Notes under the pieces: model-generated | Told to the model about the DNA's origin: nothing | Database searches by the model: none | What the model saw: only the letters and a program-made list of their open reading frames with translations | Made by a program: the position numbers and the translations under genes | Assembly: GCF_964340395.1 (NCBI RefSeq) | Contig: NC_135561.1 | Coordinates: forward strand, 18,484,240 to 18,546,239 | Reading direction: 5' to 3' | DNA from: Glandiceps talaboti | Taxonomy: Eukaryota; Hemichordata; Enteropneusta; Spengelidae | Length of the DNA: 62,000 nt | Shown here: in pieces, positions 40,201 through 51,760 of the stretch | Position numbering within the stretch: the stretch's first letter is position 1 | How the letters are laid out: every line of letters begins with the position of its first letter

Positions 40201-42424
40201 CAGTGTAATGTTTCACTCCCTGATGTTTTAATTGAAACAGATTGTTACTAAGACCAAGACTGGCTAGTCACTGCACATATAATATGACATACACACACTC
40301 ACTTCACTGAGACAGTAAACAAAAAACTCCAACATTTGATGTTACATTAGCAACTACAACACCATACACCATTGCAGCTTTGTTTAGTATACCAGATTAG
40401 ATATCCCACAGTGTCCCTATCCTGAAGACTCTACTTAAAACTCCACTGGTGAAATGTACACTAATTAAACATCAAGGAGTGAAAGATTACACTGGGATCA
40501 ATTAAGAAACTTTGCTGCTAGTAGGTAGTTTTAGCACAGCTTGAGACATGCTAAGAAATACAGTTGGTCGAACATTGTTGTAAGGACCCAAATGCTGAAA
40601 AATGTAGTTGATAACTTTTCCATTCTTTCAATGAGTTAGTATATGATTGTGTACTAAAATAGAGAGCAAACCCTCACTATGTCATTAATAAGTGAGGTAT
40701 TAACATTAGATCAGATAAATCATTGAGTTATGGTTAATATTTAGTGTAAACCGCTTCTAGACTCAACTTGTTTCACTTTACTTTATTCACTTTATTGCCA
40801 AGGAAGAAAAGAAAATGATATCATAAATATCAACTAAATACATTGGCAATTTTTGAGGCAAAAAAAAATAGCTTACGCTAATCTAGTTTGGCTTCTTCTC
40901 AAATTCAGTATGCAATGACAATGTAAAGGACTAAATGAGTTGGAAATGCATTACTAGTACAGCTACAGAGGTAAAGGAAGTTGAAAGGAGAGAGTGTGTG
41001 AGAAAGTCAACTGTCTACATATCATAAATAAGGCTTTGTTTTAAAGCTTTCCTACAAAGATATTTTGCATCGTGTGCCACTGGAATGATTCTATCACTTT
41101 AATCCAGGGTTTCGTACTTATATCTCTTCTTAATCCACTTACAGGATTATCCCTTTGATGATGGAGCTCCTCCACCAAACGATGTGGTCGACCAGTGGTT
41201 TAATTTACTGAAAACCCGAAACAAGGAGGAACCTGGTTGCTGCATTGCTGTTCACTGTGTCGCCGGGTTGGGACGGGCACCAGTATTGGTTGCCCTTGCA
41301 CTCGTTGAAATGGGGATGAAATTTGAAGATGCAGTAGAGATGATCCGACAGTGAGTCTTGATCTTAGTTGTAAACATAATGATGTAGTCTGGACTGAAAG
41401 AGTCCTCATTGGTTGTGTTACTGTAACTAAGGGACGATCGCACAATGTCACACAAGTTCAATAAGGAGGGGGGGGGGGGGGGGTCTGACGTCAATGCAAT
41501 TGTTGAACTTCATGTTCACACTTCTAACCAAATTTTTGAAAACTTCCACGCCTTCAATGATACAAGCTTCTGTATTCACTAGTGAGATGTTGATAAGTTA
41601 ATAAAAATTTACCTCTAATGCGAGATACAGTGCTGGGTTTCTGGTAGTATTTTGATGTGTTTCCGTTATTTCAGTAAACAGGTTCATATGGTTGAAACTT
41701 TATGTTTACCATCATGATTTTACATGTACATAGCATTGATCATAGAGGTGAGACCGCTACAGTTTTGGTTTCCATCATATATAAACATGTGATATCACAC
41801 TTGTGAACATTGTTTAGGGGGAGGAGGTTTTGTTGAGCTTGTTGGACATTGTGCAATGGTCCCTAAGGTAGTATATAAGCTAATTGTAACCAGTGACATG
41901 GTAACTTGTTAACTCTACGATTTTTTCATGATGGTTGAATAGTTAGAGTGGCCAGGAAAGAGGGTACAAGTTATCAGTTTAAGTCTTGCCTATGTTATTT
42001 GTTTCTGAATAATTTGAGTCCTGGGCAAGATTTGAACTATGCCCGTGTCTCAGTTGTATGTAGTTTAGGACCTTGTAGGATATAGGTTGCTGTGTGAATG
42101 GTATACACTTATGGGCTTACAGATGGATTGTATATGTTCCAGGGAGTTAAGGAAGTATCGTATAATGGGTCATTGCACTATTACAGGTCCATGCCATGGG
42201 TAATGAAATGCTTTGAACACAGAGTGGGAAAGTACTATATAAACATAATATTGTGCAAAAGTTGATCATTTTAGGAGTGAGTTTAAGTTGTTGTATTTTT
42301 CTATCTTTTTTTTTTTAGAAAACGTCGAGGTGCCATTAATGCTAAACAATTGGCCTACTTGGAGAAGTATCGTCCCAAGTCTCGTCTGAAGATGAAGAAC
42401 GGTAATGGCTGCACCATTCAATAG
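37132..42424 (+). CDS. PTP4A: PTP4A/PRL protein tyrosine phosphatase, complete coding region (4 exons)
   Basis: PRL phosphatases are small prenylated dual-specificity-type enzymes at the plasma membrane and endosomes; they also bind CNNM magnesium transporters. Coding exons are 37132-37239, 39263-39355, 41145-41350 and 42319-42424, all with GT-AG introns, giving 170 residues (vertebrate members are about 173). Key residues are D73 in the PFDDG general-acid loop, C50 at the position of the regulatory disulfide partner, and the P-loop HCVAGLGRA with catalytic C105 and R111. A basic stretch ([11 protein letters not shown]) precedes the CAAX box CTIQ at 167-170. The start was chosen because [10 protein letters not shown] matches the family N-terminus. 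The frame is open upstream, with another ATG at 37105, so a short extension cannot be excluded. Intron phases are 0, 0 and 2. Confidence 0.96.
37752..38030. repeat. Tandem duplication, 139-bp period
   Basis: Two highly similar units start with catctcatgaatattcattg at 37752 and 37891. Both contain tgactcccttgaggcaatgt or its one-base variant and gatcaattagatgtttctct. It lies in PTP4A intron 1. Confidence 0.93.
39263..39355 (+). CDS. PTP4A: PTP4A coding exon 2
   Basis: It encodes residues 37-67 ([18 protein letters not shown] to RVL), including C50. The acceptor is cattacag and the donor gtaagt at 39356. Confidence 0.96.
39450..39467. repeat. Poly-G tract
   Basis: A G homopolymer run of about 16 in PTP4A intron 2. 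Confidence 0.95.
39775..40050. mobile_element. Fold-back element in PTP4A intron 2
   Basis: The arm aagtaattggatatgagatc...gaccagtcatcccgactgag is mirrored by ctcagtggggatgactggtc...gatctcatatccaattactt. Arms are over 100 bp and separated by a short AT-rich centre. Confidence 0.85.
40120..40582. mobile_element. Second inverted-repeat element in PTP4A intron 2
   Basis: The left arm 40120-40240 (acaacagtgtttgacaaact ... cactccctgatgttttaatt) is complemented by 40463-40582 (aattaaacatcaaggagtga ... aacattgttgta). About 220 bp of unpaired sequence separates them. It lies about 70 bp after the previous fold-back element. Confidence 0.75.
41145..41350 (+). CDS. PTP4A: PTP4A coding exon 3 (catalytic)
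   Basis: It encodes residues 68-135 plus two bases of codon 136. It includes the PFDDG loop and the P-loop HCVAGLGRA. The acceptor is ccacttacag and the donor gtgagt at 41351. The split codon CA|A gives Q136. Confidence 0.97.
41464..41483. repeat. Poly-G tract
   Basis: A run of about 18 G in PTP4A intron 3. Confidence 0.95.
41926..42252 (+). mobile_element. tRNA-derived SINE, copy 2 (PTP4A intron 3)
   Basis: The head is gatggttgaatagttagagt and a B-box-like cagtttaagtcttg. The body has gtcctgggcaagatttgaac, caggtccatgccatgggtaa and the end gtgggaaagtactatataaa. Same family as 36002-36360 and 58558-58985. Confidence 0.7.
42319..42424 (+). CDS. PTP4A: PTP4A coding exon 4, C-terminus
   Basis: After a poly-T acceptor (ttttttttttag), the first base completes Q136. 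[20 protein letters not shown] follows, then a basic tail and the CAAX box CTIQ before TAG at 42422-42424. Confidence 0.96.
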
Positions 42425-43794
42425 AGAAAATCAGATCTTGCCAAACAACAACGAAAAACTAAAAAATAATAATAGAATTTATGCAGGATGGAAAGAAATT
42501 TCTTTGCCTTTCCCCACTTGTAATTTTTTCCTTTCTTATTCAAACAGTTGTGTATCATCTTTGAAGTAATATTTAGTAAATATCTACAATACATCTCTTG
42601 ATAGAATGATGTGTTGAGGAAGGTTCCATGTTGTGGTAGGGGTGTCCAAGTGTGTGCCCACACGGTGTGTTTCATTTCACCTTGCTATTTGTCAAAACAT
42701 TGGGTGTGGTTTTTTGTGAAAGATTATAAAGGTCAAATGGTTTGAGAAAAGTCATTTGAAAATGACGTCCAAAGTACCTTGATTTTTTTTTTAATTTCCT
42801 AACTAAAACAAGTTTTTCTTCTGTATATGGAATGTTGTGCCTCCCCACTTTTTTCAACCGATAGCATAAATTATTGATTGATATCTATGAAATGAAATTT
42901 GCAGTCATGTACTAGAATATTTTTGTGATATCCAATTGTGTGTTGTAATGAAATGTTTTCCTCTTATTTAATTTCTACAAAAATGCCGTGGTGGAGCACA
43001 GTTTGTAAAGATGAATTAACTTATACATTGATCTGATTAATTTCATTTTAAGAGCATGATCTTGAACTTGTAATTGGAGAGTAACTGCACAATGGCAATC
43101 ATGGTTTCAGATTTCTGAAATTCCACATTCTTAAATAATTGCTTTCAGACGTCGTCATGATAGAAAAATGTAGTTTTGTGATCAAATTATAAATCAGTCA
43201 TGTACATCTTCCAAACTTAGCAGTAGATACTGTGTTTATTTTGAAATAATTGCAGTGGACTTGAAAACCCACCAGATGATAGCAGCTTATGCAAATATTT
43301 ATGCTAATCCGGTAAATATTTGCATACAAACCGAGGTTGAAAAACTCTATGTCCAATCAGAGTGACTCTTTGTAGCAGACCTAGTCTGTTGACGGGAAAA
43401 TGTATCACTTTTGCCTTAAACTTGGAATAATTGCTGAAACAGCAAACTCTAAATCAAAACAGAAGTGCATGAGATTTGTAATTTTATGACACGATATGTT
43501 TTATTTTGGACATACTGAAATTTCTTGCCCATATTCAAGAATTGAATTGTTTACAAGTTACTTAGTCTTCTAGAAACACCTTAAATTGACATTTATAAAC
43601 AAGAATTCATTTGGAAAACGTATCCGGAATGCCTCTGATTATAACAGTGGGGGAGAAAACAATACTTGTGTGTTTTCAGGACAATTTTTTCAAAATCATG
43701 ACTTTCATGCACTTGTAATATTGATTTCAAATACACAAGTTGTGTAGTCATTGGTATATTGTACTGTTTATCAATATGATGGTGTGTATTTTGC

Positions 43795-43925
43795 CAGGGG
43801 AGTTATGATCATGTGTAATCAAAAACTTTCCATGAGTTAATCATGTGACTTTCCATGTGTAATCATGTGACTCCACGCATGATCATGTGATGCTCCATCT
43901 GTTGTCATGTGACATCTGTCCATCC
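43795..43925. repeat. Degenerate tandem repeat carrying TCATGTGA
   Basis: Four copies of (a/g/t)tcatgtga lie near 43843, 43864, 43883 and 43904, within blocks like ccatgtgtaatcatgtgact. A further atcatgtg lies near 43808. Confidence 0.6.
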
Positions 43926-44268
43926 ATCACAAATCAGATGTTGAATGCAGCTCTTCAAATAAGCAAAACACACCACCATTTTGTGAACCACGCAACTGTA
44001 CAAAATGATCGAAAAATTCAAGTATTTCGGTTAAATTGTAACCTTTTTATGTGTTCCAACTTCTAGTAATTTCACAAGACTATGTAGCATTGTTATTATT
44101 CCTTTCTAGGGCACCATCATTTCATGTGCAGGTAATAGTAGAAAACAACGAGAGAAAAAAAAAACGACTTGGCACAGGGTATCTTTTTATATGAAGAGAA
44201 ATCAATAACATATTTATTACACCAAAATATAATTTTTACAAGATCAATTAGCCCACCCTCCAAGAAAC

Positions 44269-44291
44269 AAAAAAAAAAAAAAAAAAAAAAA
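44269..44291. repeat. Poly-A tract
   Basis: A run of about 22 A. Confidence 0.95.
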
Positions 44292-44989
44292 GACTTGGGT
44301 GATGTCTGTGCCAAGAAAGTATGTCACAAGAAATAAACAGACTTAAAACAAAAATCAACCCATCCATGAGAAACGTATTTTCAACCTCCGGTCACAAATA
44401 TATAAGTGCAAGAAAGAAAGAAAGAAAGAAAACAAAAAACACCTTATTTCAAGCTATCAATGTATTTTACAAATTGTAGAATTTTCAAAGAATTTTTCTT
44501 CAGGATTTAGAAGTGTGTGTCAGTTGGTGGGGAAGAAGGAAACAATGCAAACGATGTAAACGTCAGCTGACACTGATGTGTCGACCTAATGTTGACAGTA
44601 ACAATTAGGAGATTTAATTAAAAAGGGGAGAAAATATAGTGAGACTCTCGTCAAATTTGGTGATAAATTTTGATGAGGACGCCTTAAAACCTTGATCTAT
44701 AAAACAATAACTATTTTTGGCTGTCAGAGCTTTGTTAATAAACATCAACCATCACCATCTGGTGTTTATTTCCCCACTTTATCCAAAAAATAAAAAAGGA
44801 AAAAAAAAGAAGAGATGTGATTTTTTTGTCTACCCAAATTGTTCAAAATGGTGCTTTTTGTCGAGAACATCACAGTCCTGTATATTTTGTCTTACCATGC
44901 AAAGAGTGATTGTTTACCCAATACACAGACTGAAGATTTGTTGTTGCGTGCACTCCTGTAACAGTAAGGTAAACATTGAGTGGATCAAT

Positions 44990-45290
44990 CAATTGATTAA
45001 TTACATTTCTATAGTTCTGATTTCCGGAGCAATGTTCTGTTCAGTAGCACTAAATGGTTAAAGCACACCATAGGCTTTGGTCAACAAGTAAGTCCTCAGT
45101 TTTGTTTTGAAACAATCCAGGCTGGAAGCTTGGCGAATGTCAAGTGGCAAAGAGTTCCATAAATTGGAGGGTGACATATGAGAATGAACGACCTCCATAG
45201 GTGACTTGTCTGTAATTTGTTGTTGTAAGCAGATTCTTGTTTGTAGAACGTAGAGTGCGACTCGGTGTGTACGGCTGGAGGAGATCACAA
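44990..45290 (-). pseudogene. LINE relic: reverse-transcriptase C-terminal end and 3' tail
   Basis: On the - strand one frame reads DLLQPYTPSRTLRSTNKNLL then YGGRSFSYVT. The next frame continues SPSNLWNSLPLDIRQASSLD then FKTKLRTYLLTKAYG to TAA at 45059-45061. The pattern P-x-R-x-LRS ... GxRSFS ... LWNSLPxxIRxAxSLxxFKxxL(K/R)TxL is the conserved C-terminus of CR1/L2-type non-LTR retrotransposons. The shift between frames is near 45165. An in-frame stop (tcctgtaatcc on the - strand) interrupts it upstream near 45300. The 3' end atagaaatgtaattaat resembles the usual tail of these elements. It is a dead 5'-truncated fragment. Confidence 0.8.
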
Positions 45291-45449
45291 ATGGATTACA
45301 GGAGTTTACACAGTGACAAATCGTTCTGTCTACCCATTACAGTGTTGCTGGTTTAATTATATCTACAAGCCTTCAGGGGTCTTTACTCATAATCTAGTGC
45401 TATCCACGGCATCAATTCTCAACATCTCTCTTTATGTCTAGCTCAATGA

Positions 45450-46960
45450 GGTCCTGAGATGAAATTTAAAATTAAACCGAAGCCACCAACACAGCCATTA
45501 ACATCATGTCTTTGTTAATCAATCAAGAATTCTACCCGATGAGAGAAGTTGGTGTTTATTGGGGGTAGTTATATAATATCCAATTTGTCTCAACAGTTAT
45601 GGGTTTTCTCATTTGTATGAACAACTTTTGGTTTCAGATTTCTCATTCAGCTAGATGGTTTGAAGAGATGATTTGATGCCATGGGTAGCATCTAGACTAC
45701 TTTACACACAGCTCCACATTAAGATGTACTCATGAAACTGTTGTTAAGTTATACTGGAAAAAAATGATTCTATATTTAAGTTAAAAAAAACAGAATTTTA
45801 CTTTGACTTAAACAAGTTATTTGGAACTATTTATACTCTCAAACGCTTCTTTCATTTCCATCAGTAATGATGTAAATGAAAAGTAGCATTCTTTTATTTG
45901 TGTTTTTCTATTTTATTGCCATGACAACCTTGTTAAAAACAGTTGTATCTTTCAATGGTTTTCACTAAGGGGGAGTCTACAATAAGCTTTGCTACGAGTA
46001 CTCAGAATTATGTATTGTCTATAATCCCATGCTGTGTATATCCCAGACTGCATTATGCATTCAAAGAAACTAGAAATAAAACTCAAAAAACTTAAACTGT
46101 TATGCAAATTATGACATGAGCATCAATTGTTGGTATCTCATGGTCATTGTTAAGGGAAGTGTTCAAAACAGGAAGTGATACTTTGACCCAGTGTGAATAA
46201 AATCTGATCAATAAGAAGGCTCCGTTCATTTTACCATATGGTAATTAACATACTTCACGTCTACCATGCTTGATGCTTGCATCATGTGTATGTAAGTGAA
46301 GTATTGGCCCACCTCCTCATCCTAGATTATTTGGAATGGGATCAACCATTTAAACGTACAGCAAATAGACACAGACATGCAGGCGCCAATGTTTTGATGT
46401 TTGCATGGTGGTATGTTAGTTGCTAATATGTAGCAAGAAACTGTATTCATTCAATCTTGCTATCTTGAAGTGTAGCATGTCCAGTTTCTTATTGGTCTCT
46501 GTATGATTTTTATCAGACAGCAGGTGAACACTAATCTGCAATAGGCTGTATTACACATACACAAGAAAATGCAAAGAACAAGAGCATCATAGACACAACA
46601 TATGGTAAATACCATAAAAATGAATTGAGCCGTTGATAAGATTTTAAAGGGAATGCCTTTGACCTGGAAAAAAAATAGAAAAAAAATGAAAATAAATTGA
46701 AAATGCAAGTGATAATGGTGCACCTCAATACAGGAACTCAGGGTGTGTAGAGCAGTATAAATAATAATAGTGACTTGATACCTATAGCATAAAATAACAT
46801 CTCTCCATTTCACAGTGCAGCTTGCTGTATTTTACCCTCTTGGAATTTAAAAATGCTGTCAATGTGTTGTGTATAATGTATCCTTCCAAGATGTATGTTG
46901 CAGTTTAAAATATTTTCAGAGGTGGGGAAATAAATATTAATTAATGAGAATCTCTTCTTT
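45450..46960. other. Gene-free stretch
   Basis: No exon or strong repeat recognised. Confidence 0.35.
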
Positions 46961-46970
46961 TGTGATTTGT

Positions 46971-47037
46971 GTGTGTGTGTGTCTGTGCACACACACACGC
47001 GTGTGTGTGCGTGCGTGTGTGTGTGTGTGTGTGTGTG
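46971..47037. repeat. (GT)n/(CA)n microsatellite
   Basis: GT run, a short CA/CG inversion in the middle, then GT run. Confidence 0.96.
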
Positions 47038-47079
47038 AACAACTTCAATTCATAAACTGCCAGACTGATTTTCTTGGTA

Positions 47080-47400
47080 TTTGGTTAGGAGTTTGCTTTG
47101 GGTGTGTAGATTAACTTAAGCTCAAAAACTAATGTGCTGATTGGTCTTAAGTTTGATGGGAATGTTAACATTCTTTGGGATGTGTAGATAAAGATTTGTT
47201 CATGACATGATGATCCCAGCAGTGACATACAAATTAGGTCTAACCTGTGAATTTTGGTCCAAATGATACATCTTGTAAATTAACAGGTGGATTGGGCTGA
47301 AAGTTGGTGGGAATGTTTCTAGAGCTGTCAATATGCAGATGTACAAGGCATTGATGCAATTGTCCCTAGCAACCATTGTGGTGCCCTTAGCCCTGAACTT
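47080..47400. repeat. About 145-bp repeat family, third locus
   Basis: Two units with gatgggaatgttaacattct, agatttgttcatgaca(t)gatgat, gattgggctgaaagttggtggg and tgtccctagcaaccatt. The first block matches 1-520 and the last matches 7290-7855, linking those two loci. Confidence 0.75.
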
Positions 47401-47476
47401 GGCTCATTCGAGGTACAGAGATCGTAAGCTGGACATATACACTGGATGAACTCACACAATCATGATATAAAGTTGT

Positions 47477-47640
47477 TTAGGGAGCCTTCAATATTTACAA
47501 GGCGGGGCGGGGAGGGGGCGAGGAATCGGTGGGGGAAGGGGTCACATTTTGCAAACCTGTTCTTGGGGGAGGGTCATATTTTGCATTACAATGTTTGGGG
47601 GAGGGTTACATTTTACAATCCGTAGTTTTGTGACCAAATT
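47477..47640 (-). mobile_element. G/C-rich inverted-end element, end fragment
   Basis: It begins tttagggagccttcaatatt and contains tgggggagggtcatattttg twice with variation, the complement of the gaccctcccc blocks of copies 1 and 2. No matching other end was found, so this is a truncated copy or one of unknown length. Confidence 0.55.
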
Positions 47641-47866
47641 GAAGATTCAATTATTGGCAATTTGTTTTGTGTGTTTTGAGATGTAAAAGTGAGGTGAGTA
47701 CTCAACATTTATTTTTACGAGTACTTTACATGCCAAAATAAAAATACATAAATTGTAAGAAAATTGTTTAATAAAACGATGCATTTTGTTGAGTGTACCA
47801 TCTCACCTTATCACTCACTCTATTCGTGAATGTTGTTAAAATATGATGGTGATGGTAGCAGTGATA

Positions 47867-47918
<52 letters not shown>

Positions 47919-48019
47919 AGTTTTGAATATCATAGAGAACACGGAAAGTGATACATGTACTGACTCAAGTAGTACAGCAAGTCAGCTTAGAGTGACACTG
48001 ATAATGGCAATACTGAGGG

Positions 48020-48059
<40 letters not shown>

Positions 48060-48061
48060 AT
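47867..48061. repeat. Two (GAT)n microsatellites
   Basis: GAT runs at 47867-47916 and 48019-48061 are separated by about 100 bp. They produce poly-Asp and poly-Met readings but no credible protein. Confidence 0.95.
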
Positions 48062-48754
48062 ATGTTATCAGGGAACTTTTACAGGTGACCAGATCATATA
48101 CAACATGGAAAGCATTTCTCAGACCACTTAGTGGCTTGAGTTTTCACCAACCCTACATCGTACAATCTCTCTTAACTTTGTTTCCCAGAATGCCTCGTCC
48201 CAGTTTATAGAAGGTCGTAAGCCGGATTTACCAATTTTTGTAACTCTATTTCAGATAGGTTACACGGTGCAGGGTTGATGAATACGATATTTCTGGACCC
48301 CTAAGGCATAAAGAAAAATGCAGCTGAGATAAATTCCGCCTAGTTTTATACCACTTTAATGTTATGCACCTTTCCACTTGTTAAAATGAATACTGGTAAA
48401 CCGTCGTCCACATTCACCAAGTAAGTACCAAGTACTGCCTTCGTAAGGAACAATGGGCCTATTTACTACACCTTTTCAATAGCATCATATCGCCGTATTG
48501 AAATTAAAAAAAATGATGACCCCATAACAAAAAATCGACAGAAATCAAAATGCCATATAACTTAAAATGGGGTTCAAATGTAAAGCCTTGCATATCGAGA
48601 ACATTGAAAGGTTGAACATCAGCTACTTAGATTGTCACAGTGTTAAAACACATTTCGACTGGAAAGTATTTTAACCGAATATCTGTTTTGGTTCACCGCG
48701 GCCTTCAATTTGACTCGTCAAAATGTAGTGCAGCCACTCCACGGTAATTTGATT

Positions 48755-48815
48755 CCAGAATCCTGAGGAAGGTCTGCTGTGAAAGACCGAAGCGTCGAAT
48801 AAAGTGCGTATTTTT
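48755..48815 (+). other. Hairpin motif CTGAGGA-stem-GAAGCG
   Basis: CTGAGGA (48763-48769) is followed by a stem GGTCT / AGACC (48771-48775, 48784-48788) and then GAAGCGTCGAATAAAG. The pattern ctgangaaggtc...gaccgaa(a/g)cgtcgaataaa is one I recall as recurrent in animal repeats. Identity is uncertain. Confidence 0.4.
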
Positions 48816-48819
48816 ATTC

Positions 48820-50530
48820 ACTCAATTGAGTGAGCCTCGTGACTTGGACTTAATTGTCCTCTAGATTTGAAAGTGTTTCTACATTAGATTGTAATCAGAT
48901 TGCGTAAATATAGGATGCACTCTGTCGGTTTAAAATAGAATATCTGAAAATAGAAATACATGGGAGATCTAAATAATATATATGTCCACTATAGCAATTG
49001 ATAGTCGTAGTGAAATATCAACATAGACAGGCGATTGTACGTAAAATATAACTTAGATTTCGGTCAATTCCGAAGAGACATTGTTAGCGAAAACATATCT
49101 AGAACTACATACCGTGTCTAGTTGAGCCTGCAAGCTGTGAGCTCTAAATATTTGATACAAAGGAAATATGATAAAGCATCTTTAATATTCATGCAAAATG
49201 GAATTCACTACTGTGTCATCAACTTACACAAAATCTCTGACAATCTTTGGCCTATACGCAGTTAAGGTCGTAATATGTACATTTTACTAATACGACTTTC
49301 ACTCAAGTCTACGAACTTTAAACTCTCAGTTGCTCTATTATTTGGGGATTATTCCGTGAGTCACCCGTCAGTTTGAATTATGGTGTGGGTATATGTAACG
49401 GTGCTGTAATGGCAAGAAATACGTTAGACAACACCGACTCCATCACTGTGACCGTGATACATCGTGAATCCCAAGATTGTTCTCAATCAATCAATCAATC
49501 AATCACTTACTCAGTCTATTCAATCACTATGTCTATTGACGCATCATACCCTATCACCTACATACACTTCTTAGAGTGGGAAAATTGTCTACGGAATAAA
49601 GTGTGTGGGAGGCATTGTTGAGAATGGAGATTTATATCTTGCTGCAATTATCTCAGCCTGCCCCAGAAAGGCCAAATTATCATACTACATACTATTACGT
49701 CTAACTTAAGCCAAATAAAAAAACACAGTTATATAGACACCTTCTTTCACCCCCACCGTACCCCCACCCCACCCCGTACTTAGTTCAGTTAACCGAAACA
49801 TAATCGTGCCCTCGAGGATCTATGTCGGAATCCATCGTGCAAATGGCCCTAGTGTCAATCATGGCATTTAAGAGATAGGTCCACACAATGTAAAATTGTT
49901 CACAGATCTTGATATCGTGTCTCCAGAACTCTCTCGATTGTCAGCATAGAAGAGAAAAGTGCAAAGCCCTTCAGACTAAAGTAGTCTCGCTAGGATTTCA
50001 AATACTTTTGTTACAGTATGTCGTATATCTCCGAAAGCGTTTGAGATTTTAACATTTGAAAACGGTCATTACTATATTCTCTAGAATAATACATTTTTTT
50101 AATATCACGGTACGGTTGTACTTTATTATTAATAGCTCCCAGTTTACAGATTTGATAACATGACGTCAGACGTAATACAACTTACAAGTGACGCAGTCTG
50201 TAAATCCAGTGTACAAAACCAACAGAACAAATGCCTATTTTGAAACAAATAAGAGTCGAAATGCACGATATGCATATATTAAGATTATGGTGTGCTAGCA
50301 TTGTTTGAATGGTTAAAACAGTGTGTTAAAATGTTATTTTTACGTCGCATACGAATTTCCAGTGAGAACTCTAGACATGATTTGTGTTATTTGAAACTAT
50401 TAAATTATAATTACATTACATTATATTTCATGAAAGAAAAGTAACCACGTACTTACTTACAAATAATCAACTGCCCCTTGTGAGCCACGATGTCAACTGT
50501 TGTCAGTCTATGTAAAGACATTACATACAA
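48820..50530. other. Gene-free stretch
   Basis: No exon recognised. A short (AATC)n run lies at about 49486-49512. Confidence 0.35.
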
Positions 50531-50537
50531 TAGTTTG

Positions 50538-50538
50538 A

Positions 50539-50570
<32 letters not shown>

Positions 50571-50605
50571 GTGCGTGCGTGTACGTACGTACGTGCGTGC
50601 GTGTT
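50538..50605. repeat. (GT)n microsatellite with CGTG/ACGT variants
   Basis: A GT run passing into gtgcgtgcgtgtacgtacgt. Confidence 0.96.
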
Positions 50606-50789
50606 TGTTGTGACACTCACGCGCACACATATATATCTATAATTTACATACAAAGTAAAGCACGTTTACGATCAATTGCATGTAGCTGTTGGGTTAAAAT
50701 CCCAAACTACTAGTCACTCTGACCAACGAATGTATATTATGCATATCTCTTTCAAATCACTCAAACTCTAAGGGGTAGACCATTCGATA

Positions 50790-50811
50790 TCCTGGGGGGG
50801 GGGGGGGGGGG
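50790..50811. repeat. Poly-G tract
   Basis: A run of about 20 G. Confidence 0.95.
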
Positions 50812-51243
50812 CTTGGAAGATTGGTGGGGAGTCATTATTTTTTTCCCACCTGCTTGCCTGAGAATTATTTTTTTCTCCTTCGCCTATGCTGGCAACTTTT
50901 TTTTATTTGCTTCATTGAGATATCTGGATTTTGTTTACGTCAATGTTGAACACCTACTTTTGTTGCCACAATTTTCTGTTTGGTTTTCGCACAGGGTAAT
51001 ACAGAGAGTAAAAAGATGCTGTTCTATCACACACATATTTTATTTAGAAAACTACATATTTAAATAAACATCATTGACAGTTTTTATGCCATGGCCATGG
51101 TATGATGACACACTGAAAATGCAAATCGGAAATTGGTGAGCTCAAACACTCAGATAGACCGGTCAGTTTCTCCAGCTTGGGGGAAGGGGGGAATGTCAGT
51201 GTTTTTTTTCCATTGGTCCGACAAAGAGTCACTGCCCCCATGA

Positions 51244-51760
51244 ATAAAGTTTCATAGCATCTGCTGACAGTAAAGCTGTAGAGGGAAGAGCTTTGAGACT
51301 GGGATACGTCAACCTCTTGTGTGGGTGTGTGTGAATGGGGGGGGGGGTTCTAGAAGCCCTGGGGGATTTTTACTCGTAAAGCCAATTTTCAGGCTATTAA
51401 CAGACACTTCAGACAATAATTTGCCGCAAGCTTTACAAGACAGCTCTAACAATTGTAAAAAGCAACTACACATGGTTGAAACATTTTTGAAATAAAGTTT
51501 CATAGCATTTTGACAGTAAGAGGTGGAGGGAAGAACTTTGATTTGAGGCTTGGACATGTCTACCTCTTGTGGGGGGGGGGGAGTCCTAGGGGTCTCCCCT
51601 AGAAGCTTTTCAAGTTTTTTTTTTACCAATTTTGGTGAATCTTATTGTGTGTTTAACGAATGAGTGGCCTCTGGGGTGATGGAGTCCAAGCCCCCCCCCC
51701 CGCAGATCTGCAGTTTTTTGTTTCTATTTAGGCAATTTTTAGGTTATTCATAGCCTCTGA
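51244..51760. repeat. Direct repeat, about 246-bp period, with G runs
   Basis: aataaagtttcatagcat, gacagtaa, gagggaaga(g/a)cttt, ctacctcttgtg and a G run followed by ctag(a/g) recur at about 51244 and 51491. A third, partial block (agtccaagcc plus C run, then caatttttaggttattcatag) follows near 51680. The long - strand open frame here is an artefact of the repeat. Confidence 0.75.

Larger units (their letters stand above)
42425..44340 (+). other. PTP4A: Putative PTP4A 3' untranslated region
   Basis: No other gene signal is present. The clearest AATAAA is at 44332-44337. A long 3' UTR of up to about 1.9 kb is possible but not shown. Confidence 0.35.

Noticed and set aside
41200-41494. - strand frames opposite PTP4A exon 3
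   Set aside because: Antisense shadows of the catalytic exon.
47830-48210. Poly-Asp/poly-Met protein of 126 codons
   Set aside because: Formed by two GAT microsatellites; no flanking domain.
51309-51629. 106-codon - strand frame
   Set aside because: Spans a G-rich direct repeat; Pro runs come from the G tracts.
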